Below are positions 44,974 to 56,844 of a DNA stretch of 64,000 nt, piece by piece. The DNA is from Microcyclospora pomicola (Eukaryota > Ascomycota > Dothideomycetes > Capnodiales), in contig NHNY01000014.1 in NCBI GenBank assembly GCA_002786065.1, positions 372,001 through 436,000 of the forward strand, in the 5' to 3' direction. Within the stretch, counting starts at the first letter, position 1. Each line of letters begins with the position of its first letter. A program made the translations under genes and the position numbers. Under the pieces are notes generated by a model that did not search any database, was not told the DNA's origin, and saw only the letters and a program-made list of their open reading frames with translations.

Positions 44974-47900
44974 ATGAGCTCTACCGACACCGCGCCCAGC
45001 GCCAAACCGGCTCTGCCTTCGGGCATTACGGGTCCTACCAACAATGCGCCCAAGGATCAGATGCCTGGCCACCCCAGCTTCCGTCGGTATGTCGTCGCCG
45101 ACCTGGCCATGTTTTTGGGTGTGAAGTTGCTGACCAGGAATGTGTATGTAGACAGCGCGCATCACGCGCATGTGAGGTAAGTCACCTACTCCCAGCAATT
45201 ATCTTTCGCTGGAAACCAACACTAACATTACTACAGACATGCCATGCGCGAAAGGTGCGAGCTTGACCCTCGCTTGATGTGACTTTGAGTCGACACTTAC
45301 CTGCCTCTTTAGGTCCGATGCGATGCCGCCAGCCTTGGTGTACCCTGCACGAATTGCGTTGCCTTCTCCATCGAATGCAAGATCCCGACCCCGAAACGGA
45401 AAAAGACGAGTACAGGAAAGAAAGAAAGCGATAGAACGGCGCCCGTGGAGGGATCGGAAGAGACCCTTTCAGCGATACCGCCTCGTGGCAGCGATCGCGC
45501 GGACTCGCATGCAGAGACCTCACAATCGCCTGGTGTACGGAGCGATAATTTCGCGGGTCGCGCGCCATCTGCACCACGCGACAACCCACCGGATGCTATA
45601 GGTGGACACACCACCCGTGGCATGCCAGAGACGGAGAACTCGGAGGCATACCAGGCCATGCAGCGCGTGACCAACGGAACCTACACACAATTTATGAAGC
45701 CGAAGTTCGCTCGCGCACCCATCAAGGAGGCTGGTCGTGTGGCATACTTGGGTGAATCTTCCAATTTATCTCTGCTGGTGCAAGACCGCCACGGAACCAC
45801 TGATGTGGTGCACTATCCCTTGCCCGAGAATATTCGTGGCGCCCGTCAACGGGTCAGCGAGCTGGATAACGTGGAGATCGATATTTTACACCAACGTGGC
45901 GCCTTCCTGCTCCCACCTCGTGCGCTTTGTGACGAGTTAGTGGACGCGTACTTTCAATGGATTGCGCCAGTTGTGCCTGTCATCAATCGAAGTAAATTCA
46001 TGCGACGATACCGGGATGCTAAGAACCCTCCATCTCTCCTATTGCTCCAAGCAATTCTTCTCGCAGGCTCACGAGTGTGCAAAAATCCACAACTGATGGA
46101 TACGAACGGTTCGACGACGCCAGCCGCCATGACTTTCTACAAGCGAGCCAAGGCTCTGTACGACGCGAACTACGAAGATGATCGGGTCACCATCGTGCAG
46201 GCCCTGATCTTGATGGGCTGGTATTGGGAAGGTCCTGAGGGTAAGCTGAGCAGCGTCGGCGATGGAATCACCCGGGCACAGGTTGATTTGGCTGCAGACG
46301 TTACGAAAAATGTGTTTTACTGGAGTCGAGTGGCCGTCATCGTTGCTCAGGGTTCGGGCATGCACCGCAGGCGAGTGAAGTCGAACCCCAAGTTTTACCT
46401 CTAAAGCTGACCATGAAGTAGTGTTGAGGGTTCGCAGCTAAGCAAAGCCGATAAGCGCCTCTGGAAACGAATCTGGTGGACGTTGTTTACCCGTGATCGA
46501 TCTGTTGCCGTCGCACTCGGCCGGCCAGTCTCGATCAGTATCGAGGATTCCGACGTGGAGATGTGTACGGAAGACGACTTCATCGACGACGAGGTGGACC
46601 GCCCGTCAGAGTATCCACCAGATCCGGTCCATGTTCAGTTCTTCCTCAACTATGTTAAGTTGTGCGAGATCATGGGACTTGTGCTTTCTCAACAATATTC
46701 CGTTGCTTCGAAAATGCGACGCAACAACGCGATTGATTTGACGCACAGCGATATGGCACTTGCAGACTGGCTTTCCAACTGTCCGCCATCAGTGAAGTGG
46801 GACCCACAGCATCACCATTTCTGGTCAGCATTGTTGCATGCGAACTATTAGTACGTCTTATTGCTCACCACATTTCGACCTCTGGCGCTGACCATCATCT
46901 AGTACGACCTTGTGTTTGTTGCATCGAGCTCACATGCCACCATCGGGGTCACCGCATCCTGGTCAGTTTCACGGCATCGAGGAGACCTCTTACCCCTCAC
47001 GAACCATTGCATATCAAGCAGCAGCTATGATTACTTCGATCATTCAAGCGCTTCAGGACCAGGACCAGCTTCGCTGTACTCCAGCGTTCATGTGAGTGCT
47101 CCATGTCCGCAGTCTCTAGACAGGGCAATTGTGCTAATTCAGTCGAATCGTAGTGTCTACAGCCTCTTTTCCGCGCTAATTATGCACGTCTATCAAATGC
47201 GCTCGACGAACCAGACCGTTGTCTCAGCAACACATGCACGTCTGACAACATGTATGAATGCACTGCGAGACGTCGCCAAGGTCTGGCTCGTTGCGAAGAT
47301 GGTACACACCTTGTTTGAATCCATTCTCGGCAACAAGGTGCTAGAAGAACGTCTGCAGCGGGCAGCTGGTCGACGCCACGCAACGGGAAACAGACAGAAC
47401 GGCAAAGTTAGTGTGTCCAAAGATCCCGCGGCGATCCTGCCTGCGACTGTTGAGCTGGCAGAAGCACAGAAACGGAAGTTTGACGACATGGAGATGGGTT
47501 ACTCCAACGGCCCACCCGCACCTCAAATGTCGTACGAGAGGTCAAGACCGCAGTCGCCAGAACCGCCTCCGCCTCAACAGGGTGCTAGCACCATGAATCA
47601 ACAGCAGCTACCAACCATGACCGCGGGCAGCCCACCAGCGCCTCGCCATAATAATGATGCTTTCATGGGGACGTCTCGAACGAACACCCGACCCACTACC
47701 CCATTTGCGAATTTCTCGTATCCAGGCACACCGCCGGATCTGTTCCTTCACACGAGGAATTCACCAAAGCTCTCGGAGGACGTCTGGCAGAATTACCAGC
47801 CTGAACAACTTTTCCCGCCTGAAGCCAACAGCCTCTTCCCGATGCAAAGTCCCAATCTCGTCGACCCTGCATTGCGTCCACCTTCTTCGAACCCCTTTAG

Positions 47901-48243
47901 CGTGCCACAGCAACAACATACGCCCACACAAATGCACCAGCAGACACCACAACCAGGGCAGCAAATGCCCATGCACCCGGCGTCGCTCAACGGTCAGATG
48001 CCCTCCTACCATCAGGATCCGCAGTCGTGGACGCAAATGCAGCAAATGACCGGCGCATCTTCCGTGTCCGCCCGCCCAGACGATCAATGGAGCACTGGCT
48101 CTTCCACCGGTCCCCTCGTCCCAGCCACGCTAAATGTTGGAGACTGGTTCGAGTTCTTCGGCATCCCCAACGGCGACCTGGCCGCCCTGAACGGCGCAGG
48201 GAATGGAAATGCTGCCGCAAGCACGGGCGGCGGGTATGGATAA
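44974..48243 (+). CDS. farA: Zn2Cys6 transcription factor, FarA/CTF1-like
   Basis: Seven exons: 44974-45086, 45152-45176, 45237-45254, 45313-46370, 46422-46850, 46903-47091 and 47154-48243, 973 residues. The zinc cluster is assembled over exons 1 to 4: C45-x2-C48-x6-C55-x8-C64-x2-C67-x6-C74, followed by a PKRKK basic patch. The fungal-specific regulator domain covers roughly 180-650 (GMHR...LSKADKRLWKRIWWTLFTRDR is its core). The tail is Gln/Pro/Met-rich and ends with GDWFEFFGIPNGDL. This arrangement is that of FarA and cutinase factor CTF1-beta, which switch on fatty-acid breakdown and cutinase genes; the assignment is by resemblance. Intron 4 appears to have a GC donor (AG/GCGAGT), see findings. 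Confidence 0.83.
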
Positions 48244-51026
48244 GTTTTCGCTTGTAGCCATTCTGTCAAGAATTTCCAGGCCTCTTGGCTTGCCGCACCG
48301 TACAATCTCATGTGTCATCCGCCGTCTTGCTGACCTCGTCTCACATGGTGATATGCTGCTCGTCTGGCTCATCCGTCGCTTCCTCATGTTGTTTCCACTG
48401 GTCGGTCACCAATGCCGACTGCTCCGGCATACGTTTCTACCAAGATTTCCACCTCCTGCCTTGCCATGACCAGTGTCAAGCTGATCCAGTACCTGTAACA
48501 ATGTAACTCCAGCTCCGTCTCATCGGTACGTCAATCCTTCTCGTCAGTAACTATCGATGTGAGGTATAACTCTGCACGATGAGCATGTAGCGTGCAACAC
48601 AGCATTCGAAGGAATAGACTCATCCATCAAACAAGTCAGGGAGGACAGGGTGATATACTAATAAACGAAAAGCGACAAGGCCAGCTCTCAGCTCAACACC
48701 GGCAGGATCCATGAGATTGTGCTACGTATAGTCACAGCGCGGAGGCATAGTTCGTCCGTGGCGCGCACGGCAGTGACATGCTACGTACGTATGGTAAAGT
48801 GTCACTTCCACTTCCCTTTCCGGTGAACTTGCGCTTTTCGGAGTGTTGTCCGTGTCGAGGTTAATACGGGCGGAAGCCGATGCACTCACATCTCTCTCGT
48901 TACTTGCCCCTGAGCTGTATATCAACGAATGGATGGTGAGGAGAGAAGAGGAATGGATGTAAGCGGCTAGGCATTTGTCGTGCTACTTGATCATAGCACT
49001 GTGCCTGTTGGCTACGCTGTTACACGGCTTACAGTACGTCTTTCGAGAAACCTAACCTGCGGCGGATTTTACCTTGACAGATGTTCGTCGATATCTCATG
49101 TACCTGAACATAGCGAACAGTCGGCCTTTGTATCATTTGTGTACTTTCGTGTAGTGGCATCAAGGCTTTGCTATGTCAACCCCAGACTCGGCTCTCTCGA
49201 AGTGAAGCGTTGTTGAGCAAATCATCTGATGAGCCAATTGAGGGGTGAAACCATGACCAAGTGCAATGACCAGATTGCTTTGTACATGGGAGACAAGTCG
49301 AAGAGGATTGATCGCTTCGAGAGGCTTCGAAGCTGGTGACCGGCTGTTTACTGTCTGTTGCTATGGGATGCTGATAGGGCTTACGTCTGTGTGAGCATTA
49401 TCTGGCTCAGATACTCCTCCCAGAGGAGTAAGTGGCACTTTCATGGCTTTGAAGTATCTTTGGCAGCTTTCTCGCAGTGGTATGTATCCAAAAAAATGCG
49501 TCAATCGAACCGCTGATCAACTGAGCGACGGTACATCGGCAACAGCTTTTTTGTGTCCATGTTTGGGTTTGCAACTTGCCGAAGCAGCAGCTATCGCTAC
49601 ACCATGTTCTAGACAAGTACTGGAACTCACCTCGCCCCTGCGCGCACGCAGTAGACATTGTTTTGACAACACATCTCTTAGGCCATCTTGTAATATGGAT
49701 CTGCGAGGACAACCAGATGTAACGGTATAGCCATACACTGAGTGATATGGCCTGTAGCGGGTGTTCGAGCACTCCAAGCTACATCGACCAACCATAACTT
49801 TGTCCACTTTCGTCTCGGTCTATTGACGAGGTGATGGGCGAGCAATGCAGAGTGATCGTGCTTGCATCCGTGGTAAGACTGTGCATATTCGGGTATGTTA
49901 CGAATCAGTCGTTTAAAGCCGTATTCCTTGTCTGACTCTTATGAAGACTAGGCTTGTACTAGATGTACATGCTCGTGACCTGACCATCCGATTTCCAGAC
50001 CCATCAGTCCGGTTGAAGACTCGGATATCTGCCTTTTACTTTGACACATGCGACGCCAAGGTGGTTGAACCTCTTGTTCCCGCAATGGGAGGTCACCTGC
50101 GTCCAGGGTCGACGATCAATAATGCCACTAGGTCGGATCACTTGATGAGTGATATTGGGACCGTCACCGTCATGCACTTGGACATGGAGATGTTACACCC
50201 ACGTGACATTGATCGGCTGCGTTCATGGCCCAACACCGCGATCGGCAAGCGAGATGACCATACTGCTGCTGGTTTCCCACTTCCACACATCCGGACCAGC
50301 CAACGAGATGAGAAGATGTGCAATGCACGTACCAACCAGACAATTCTCCGCAATAGTGCTGTTATAAGTAAAACTGGTAGGAGCGCACGCTATTTCCCCG
50401 CAAACCCTAAACCTGCCGCCGCGTGTCCGCAGGCCCGGGGGACGTCAGCCAGCCCGTGCTATGCAAGCAACACGACATCAAGTCGTTGGCTGCAGATGGG
50501 ATACATATGTGATGTGGGTTCATGGCATAGTAGACTAGCACTGTCGCTTGTTCTCTGGCCAGAACACTACCGCAGTCTTTGCTGTAGCTCAGAGACTTCC
50601 ACTAAGATACTGACGAGACAGGGATACGGCTCGAGGAGAACAGGTAAAGACAAGGTATAGCGGCGGAGGGTACCCACCCGCTGGAGAATGCGGAGAAGAC
50701 CAGAGCTTGTACGGAAGCGCTTGCGTCGACACTCATCCAGCGCTCAATAGTCAATACGTGAGAGATCGACCTTGTCTCACACATCTGACCGATCTATGCT
50801 TGGAGCACAGGGTAGGTACCAGCCGGACGAGAGGTAAGGTACGAAAGGGACGTACGCGGAGTCCATGTCCCGCGCTCACCAACATGAGCTATTAAGTGGA
50901 TTGCTCACGCACCCTCTTTCCCTTATTTCCTGGCATTTGAGGTCTCCTCATCCCTGTTCGAGATCCAGGTCCATCTGACTATTGATCCTGTCTCCCTCTA
51001 GTCTTCATAACATCACTTGCAACAAG
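48244..51026. other. Gene-poor stretch of 2.8 kb
   Basis: Only one frame is long: 49941-50660 on the plus strand, 239 codons from an ATG, with no recognisable domain or biased composition. I do not count it as a gene. The last 100 nt are CT-rich and fit the leader of the transporter gene. Confidence 0.45.
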
Positions 51027-52141
51027 ATGGCGACTGGAACAGACACCTATCGAGCTGCGCAGAACAATGAGAGCCTGACGGCAGGCGGCGGCGGTCCTTA
51101 CGAGAAGGATTTCGAGAATGGTAGTTGTTCAACTCTTACAACTCCAGTGTTGGCAAGGGTCGGAATCGTGCCTCTAACAGTATTCTCTCAGGCTACCATC
51201 TCGACAACAACATGGAAGCTGGCGCAGCATTGCAACGGATCAAGACATCTGGCTCCCTGTCGATCTCGCCAGAACTCTTCGAGAAGATCTATCTCTCACC
51301 GCAAAACCGAGTTGCTGGCGAACTGCGCAAGACCTTTGCTAATCCTACTCCACTGTAAGCTTGGACTTCTACACTGAAGCCACAAATATCTTAGGCTGAC
51401 CTCCGCAGCGCGTTGGTGGGCTTCCTCTTGTCGCTGACTCCTCTGTCTTGTATCCTTATGGGCTGGCGTGGTGCTGGCGGTCAAGGCGCCTCGGACATCG
51501 GCGCCTACTTCTTCTTCGGTGGTCTGCTCATGATCCTTGGCTCAGTAGGCGAGTTCTTCATTGGCAACACCTTCCCCTTCGTGGTCTTTGGAAGCTTCGG
51601 TGCCTTCTGGTTGACCTTTGGTGCCACTCTGCAGCCACTCTATAATGCTCAGACAGCCTATACGGACCCTGCCCAATTCGAAGCAAGCTTCGGTAATGTT
51701 CTTAAGTCTGTGAGTTTCGTGGTCGTCTTGCTGACTTGAGTAGGATTCTTCCTGCTTTTCATGGGATTGCTTTGCTTCGTCTACTTGATCTGCGCTCTCC
51801 GCACAAACATCGCCTTTGTCATCATCTTCCTGACACTGGTCCCGGCCTTTGGTTGCTTGGCCGGAGCATACTGGAACGCGGCTCAGGGTAACACCGCTAC
51901 CTTCAACACGCTGCTCATTGCTGCCGGAGCTCTCACCTTCGTCACGGATGCAGCGGGATGGTGGATCTTCTTCGCCATTCTTCTGGCATCCCTCGACTTC
52001 CCATTCCAGCTTCCAGGTATGTGCATCCCAATTATAGCATTGATCGACTCCAAGCTAATGTATGACCCAGTCGGTGACCTTTCCCACATCATCAGGGGAG
52101 CGAGCGAGAAGCGGAAGGAGAAGGAGCAGTACAGCGCTTGA
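51027..52141 (+). CDS. Ato/Gpr1 (YaaH family) acetate transporter
   Basis: Five exons: 51027-51120, 51192-51354, 51409-51692, 51744-52016 and 52071-52141, 294 residues. The family motif NPxPLxL appears as NPTPLAL at 82-88, created across the second intron, and is followed by six hydrophobic segments, with FGSFGAFWLTFGAT and FNTLLIAAGALTF. Ato/Gpr1 proteins are plasma-membrane hexameric channels for acetate and ammonium. The cytosolic N terminus (about 75 residues) and a short charged C terminus are usual. Intron 4 (52017-52070, 54 nt) is a multiple of three and stop-free, but splicing restores LPVGDLSHIIRG. Acetate is a product of fat breakdown, so a link with the nearby FarA-like gene is possible but unproven. 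Confidence 0.92.
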
Positions 52142-52772
52142 GACGAATGTTGGGCGAGAATGGCGGATATCCTAGGACACTGCCAGGTTGTCGTCGTGAT
52201 CATGATTGATAACGAGCTTGCATGCCTGACGACAAAACCTTTTGATTCCCACGAGCATTACTTTGCATGAAGGTTAATGGACATTCTATCTATGTCATTG
52301 TACTGTATATCATCACTTTCGCAACTTCAATTCATGACGGACCCACCGCGCGTGTGCTGGTCAAATGATCCGTTACATGTCATTTCGACACATTCGACAG
52401 CGGTATCTTGTTGATATTCTGCTTATTGCCTCTTACGACGGAAGCTTATCTCGTGGTTCAACGAGCTCCGGCTTCTTTCCGATGTGGACAGACCCCACTT
52501 TGGTCGATGTTCGTCAGACCCCTCCTTGTGGCTACGAAACGTCACCCGAGCAGAGTCCAGACCTCATGTTCGGATCGCCATTGAAGTGACGGATATATGG
52601 TACTTTAGGATGAAGTAGCCAGCGGAACACTGCCAGTCAAATCGCGCATTAGAGCAGTACCTAGACAGACCCACTCCAATCCGTCTCATACTCCATGTCA
52701 TTCTCTTGCTCTCGCCGCTGTCAACGTATTAATCCTCCCCCAACTCACACCGATCGTCTCTAATAAGCCGAA
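52142..52772. other. Intergenic
   Basis: 631 nt between two plus-strand genes. Nothing beyond presumed 3' and promoter sequence. Confidence 0.5.
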
Positions 52773-53521
52773 ATGACCATCACACTCTATTTCCTGCAAG
52801 CCTCACGCTCGATCCGTACTGCCTGGGTATTGGAAGAGCTAGGCCTCGATTATGAGGTGCGCTTCGCCGAGCGCGAAGGTCAGAAGGCACCGCAATGGCT
52901 GAAAGATGAAGCGGGAGGGTTGGGCAAGTTCCCCGCGCTTCGTGATGGCGAAGTCATGTTCTATGAGAGTGGCAATATCATGGAGTACGTTGGCCGCGCT
53001 TGATCGAGAACCGTTTGTGATGTGAACAACGACGAATGCACACTCGATCCATGCTAGGCGGACCATAAGACTGATCCAATGGATGACGTAGATACTTGTG
53101 CGACACATACGACTCCCAACACCGCTTGCTTCCTCCTGTAGGCGACGCGAAGCGCTACCAAGTCCTGCAGTGGGCGCATGCCGCCGAAGCGACGTACCTG
53201 CTCCATTCCCTAGCCGTCCTGTATGCACGATGGATGCAAGAAGGCGGTGATGTGGAGGCGACGGAGAAGAAACTGGGCATCAATGTGCAGAAGGATTTGA
53301 ATTATCTCGAGAGCGAGCTGGGCAAGGGCTCGGGGAAGTTCCTGTTCGGAGACTCGATCACAGCAGCGGATTTGATGATGGAGTTCAGTCTCGACTTCAT
53401 TTTTGCCAGAGAACTGGGTATCAAAGGTGGCAGCTGGCCGAAGGTGAGTGCATACCTGCAGGCGTGCCATGAGGTGCCGTCGTGGGAGAAGGCGGCGAAG
53501 AAGACAGGCCATAAGTTATGA
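52773..53521 (+). CDS. Glutathione S-transferase
   Basis: Two exons, 52773-52984 and 53092-53521 (107-nt intron), 213 residues. The N-terminal thioredoxin-like domain has LYFLQASRSIRTAWVLEELGLDYEV with the Ser/Arg pair at the glutathione site, GKFPALRDGEVMFYESGNIMEYL (cis-Pro and the ES pair that hold glutathione). The all-helical C-terminal half carries FLFGDSITAADLMMEFSL, the usual capping-box motif. It joins glutathione to electrophiles in the cytosol; it resembles the yeast Gtt1-type group. The intron is placed by the restored MEYLCDTYD. Confidence 0.9.
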
Positions 53522-54003
53522 ATGTTGGTGTTTACATGAGAACGGTCTTGGTCGTCTGTGAGTCCCGTCTCTGCATGGCTGCAAGTCCATGTCTCCTCGA
53601 GCTTCAATTTCTAGCCGGTATCGCCTTTGCGCTGGCGTTTGACCATTGTCTAAGATATGTCGTATCGTAACGATTATACATCAAGCTTGAGTAGTCACAA
53701 CAAGGTGTATCGTGGCGTGCCTGGCATCTGCAAGGGTACGATGGTGCATGATACGAGTGCATTTTCAACATGACGATAATGTTATTGATGAGTTTCGTCG
53801 CATGTTCCCACCGAGGTAGGTATACACTGCTGGGTGGAGAGCAAAGCTGATTGTGGCGGATGACTCATCCGGTAAGCGATCGATTTCTACCCGCGAGGTC
53901 CGAGCGTGGTGGCTCCGAACTTTTTCGACATCGACGGCCTCAAAATTTGGAAAGTATCGGATTGGCACCTCGACGTCCATTTCTCACTTTGCCCACCGCC
54001 ACG
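53522..54003. other. Intergenic, promoter of Nog1
   Basis: 482 nt. The Nog1 frame is open upstream to 53851, but the extra residues do not look like the family, so this stretch is read as leader. Confidence 0.5.
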
Positions 54004-55983
54004 ATGAAGACGACGTGGAAGGACATTGCGCCGGTGCCAACATCTCAAGAATTCCTCGATATCGTTCTCTCCCGCACCCAACGCCGACTTCCTACGCAGA
54101 TTCGTGCTGGTTTCAAGATCCACCGTATTCGAGCTTTCTACATCCGTAAAGTCAAGTACACTTCAGAGACGTTCGGAGAGAAGTTGTCGGCGATCTTGGA
54201 CGGCTTTCCGCGACTTGCAGATATTCATCCCTTCCATAAGGATTTGCTCAACACTCTGTACGATGCGGACCATTTCCGGATTGCGCTGGGTCAGCTGAAC
54301 ACCGCTAAAGGCCTGATTGAGACTGTGGCAAGAGATTATCTTCGTTTGTTGAAATATGGACAGAGTTTGTTCCAGTGTAAGCAGCTCAAGCGCGCGGCGC
54401 TGGGTCGCATGGCCACAATCTGCAAGAGGTTGAAGGATCCACTCACATACCTCGAGCAAGTGAGACAACATTTGGGTCGTCTGCCAGGTATCGACCCGAA
54501 CACTCGAACCCTGCTTATTTGTGGATATCCAAACGTGGGGAAGAGTTCGTTCTTGAAGAACATTTCAAGAGCAGATGTAGATGTACAGCCGTACGCCTTC
54601 ACAACCAAGAGTCTGTTCGTGGGCCACTTCGACTACAAGATGCTTCGATTTCAGGCCATTGATACTCCGGGTATTCTGGACCATCCGCTGGAAGAGATGA
54701 ACACAATCGAAATGCAGTCGATCACAGCCATTGCTCATTTGCGAAGCGCAATCATGTATTTCATGGATTTGAGCGAGCAGTGTGGCTACAGTGTTCATGC
54801 ACAGATTGCACTTTTCGAGAGCATCAAGCCACTCTTCGCCAACAAACTAGTCTTCATCGTGATCAACAAGATCGACGTCATGAGAGTGGAGGATCTGGAT
54901 ACCGAGACATCGCAAAAGCTGCAGGCTTTGACGAACAGTGGCAATGTGGAAATACTACAATTGTCATGCACAACTACTGAAGGCTTGATGAATGTACGAA
55001 ACGCTGTCTGCGATCGCCTGCTTGCCGAACGCAACGCACAGAAACTGAAGGCTGGCACGAATACATCTGGTGAAGTGACTGGACGTCTTGCAGATGTTCT
55101 CCGCAGAATCCACGTGGCTCAGCCTTTGGGTGGCGTAGTCCGAGAAGCCTACATTCCGGAAGCGGCCTTGAACAAGATCAAGTATGATAAAGATGATCCC
55201 AACAGAGCCAAACTCATGCGGGACATCGAAGAAGAGAACGGTGGTGCTGGTGTCTTCAACATCAACCTCAAGGACAACTACCTCCTTGAGAACGACGAGT
55301 GGAAATATGACCGCATTCCCGAAACTTTCGATGGCAAGAACGTATACGATTTCATTGATCCGGATATCGAAGCCAAGCTCGCAGCATTGGAGGAGGAAGA
55401 AGCGAACTTCGAGTATGATGACGAAGAGGAAGAGCTCGCCGATGCAGAAGAGGAAGATATCCGCTACAAGGCTGAATTGATCCGGGAAAAGCGTCAGCTG
55501 ATCCGGAACGAAAACAAGATGCGCAAATCACTCAAGAACCGCGCCGTCATTCCTCGCTCAAAGAAGGCGATCACCATGGAGAAGCTCAATGCTGGTCTCG
55601 AAAAGGCCGGCTACGACACCGCCACGCTCCAAGCCCGCGCTCGCTCTCTTTCACGCCAACCACGCTCTCGTGCCCGGGGTACCACCGACTCCACGCCCGC
55701 CGCCGACGCCATGGATATCGACGATGCAGCAGCCGGTACACCCAAAGAGCGCATGGCACGCAGCTTGTCTCGTCTGCGCGAGCGAACTCAATCCCGCAAC
55801 CGTCGCGACGACGGTGTGACGGACGAGACCGCGCGCACCAAGGCCGACCGCATTGCCAAGCTCGGCCAGAAGAAGATGAACCGCATGGCCCGACAGGGTG
55901 AGGCCGATCGTCACCAGTCCGCCAGCATTCCGAAATGGCTCGTCGCGGGCAAGCGTGGCATTGGCAGCACACGCAGTCGTTAA
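54004..55983 (+). CDS. nog1: Nucleolar GTP-binding protein 1
   Basis: A single exon of 659 residues, close to the usual 647. The start MKTTWKDI at 54004 matches the conserved family N terminus; an upstream in-frame ATG at 53851 would add 51 unlike residues. The GTPase is an Obg/Nog type: G1 GYPNVGKS at 174-181, G2 in the PYAFTTKS segment, G3 DTPG at 220-223, G4 NKID at 288-291. The N-terminal helical bundle ([17 protein letters not shown]) and the [25 protein letters not shown] segment are strongly conserved. Nog1 acts in late nucleolar assembly of the 60S ribosomal subunit. The C-terminal 200 residues are charged and ribosome-contacting by homology. Confidence 0.96.
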   Translation: MKTTWKDIAPVPTSQEFLDIVLSRTQRRLPTQIRAGFKIHRIRAFYIRKVKYTSETFGEKLSAILDGFPRLADIHPFHKDLLNTLYDADHFRIALGQLNTAKGLIETVARDYLRLLKYGQSLFQCKQLKRAALGRMATICKRLKDPLTYLEQVRQHLGRLPGIDPNTRTLLICGYPNVGKSSFLKNISRADVDVQPYAFTTKSLFVGHFDYKMLRFQAIDTPGILDHPLEEMNTIEMQSITAIAHLRSAIMYFMDLSEQCGYSVHAQIALFESIKPLFANKLVFIVINKIDVMRVEDLDTETSQKLQALTNSGNVEILQLSCTTTEGLMNVRNAVCDRLLAERNAQKLKAGTNTSGEVTGRLADVLRRIHVAQPLGGVVREAYIPEAALNKIKYDKDDPNRAKLMRDIEEENGGAGVFNINLKDNYLLENDEWKYDRIPETFDGKNVYDFIDPDIEAKLAALEEEEANFEYDDEEEELADAEEEDIRYKAELIREKRQLIRNENKMRKSLKNRAVIPRSKKAITMEKLNAGLEKAGYDTATLQARARSLSRQPRSRARGTTDSTPAADAMDIDDAAAGTPKERMARSLSRLRERTQSRNRRDDGVTDETARTKADRIAKLGQKKMNRMARQGEADRHQSASIPKWLVAGKRGIGSTRSR

Positions 55984-56844
55984 GACGCTCCATCTTCTTT
56001 GCGTTGAGGCACTGGTTGCAGGCGTTATGTCCGGGCATGCTTCATACTTATCGTCGTCTTCTAGACTCGTGGTGTTTCTGGCGTTGGCTATGGAGATTGC
56101 GTTGAGGTGTTGATTGAACGCGGCAGGGAGTTTTGTGCTCAGTTTACGTAACGGCAGGCCTACAATTATGATGCTGGCCGAGGATGGAAGGAAAGTCAGT
56201 GCATGTGAGTGACCCGTGAGCTCGCGTGACTACAAAAATCTCGTAGCAGGCAACTCGCGGCGCATCAGACAGGAACTATTAGGTTGGGCCAGCATTCTTA
56301 GACGCAAGAAGACATCCACGATCTGCCATGGCGCAAATCAAGCAAATGAAACGAATCACGATCCAACCCATGTCACTTTCCGTATGTAGCACGACAATGT
56401 CCTCGATGATCAAGCTGCTTCGTTTGTACTCATCGATCATGTTTCCTGTCATCGAACGTTCGACTTGAAGGACGTATTTTCAGCTACCTGAGATAGCTAG
56501 ACTGAGCTACAGACCTATCCGATCGTGTTAAAAAGCTTTTGATCACCTCATGTGGTCTGCACGAAGCAAGAAATCCACTGGCTTCATCTTTCCTGCTGGG
56601 GCTATGCATGAACGCTATAAAGTGTGCTCGTCGTCATCGTCATCGTCATCATCATTGTGCGAGTTTCCTCGTCAAGTTTGTAGAAACAGAAAGAAGAGCA
56701 CGTCTTTTGAAGGGCTCGCGGAGTGGGAGACAGATCGAGGGGTATGAGCTGGCGGCATCGTGCCGAGCGCGCGTTCTGATGTGTCTGTTGCCATTCAGGA
56801 TATCGAGTTTCTCGACTTCCAGGCTTCTACCACCTGGATATGAA
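55984..56844. other. Intergenic between convergent genes
   Basis: 861 nt with the ends of Nog1 and Ddi1 facing each other. A TCG/TCA microsatellite (listed) is the only structure noticed. Confidence 0.5.
56627..56656. repeat. TCG/TCA trinucleotide microsatellite
   Basis: About ten consecutive tcg or tca units (cgtcatcgtcatc type) in the 3' side of Ddi1, outside any supported coding sequence. Confidence 0.7.

Noticed and set aside
49480-49560. tRNA-like B-box (ggttcgattg on the minus strand) followed by a T run
   Set aside because: The T-arm stem does not pair and no A-box or acceptor stem fits.
53851-54003. N-terminal extension of Nog1
   Set aside because: The 51 extra residues do not resemble the family, whereas the ATG at 54004 gives the conserved MxxxWKDI start.
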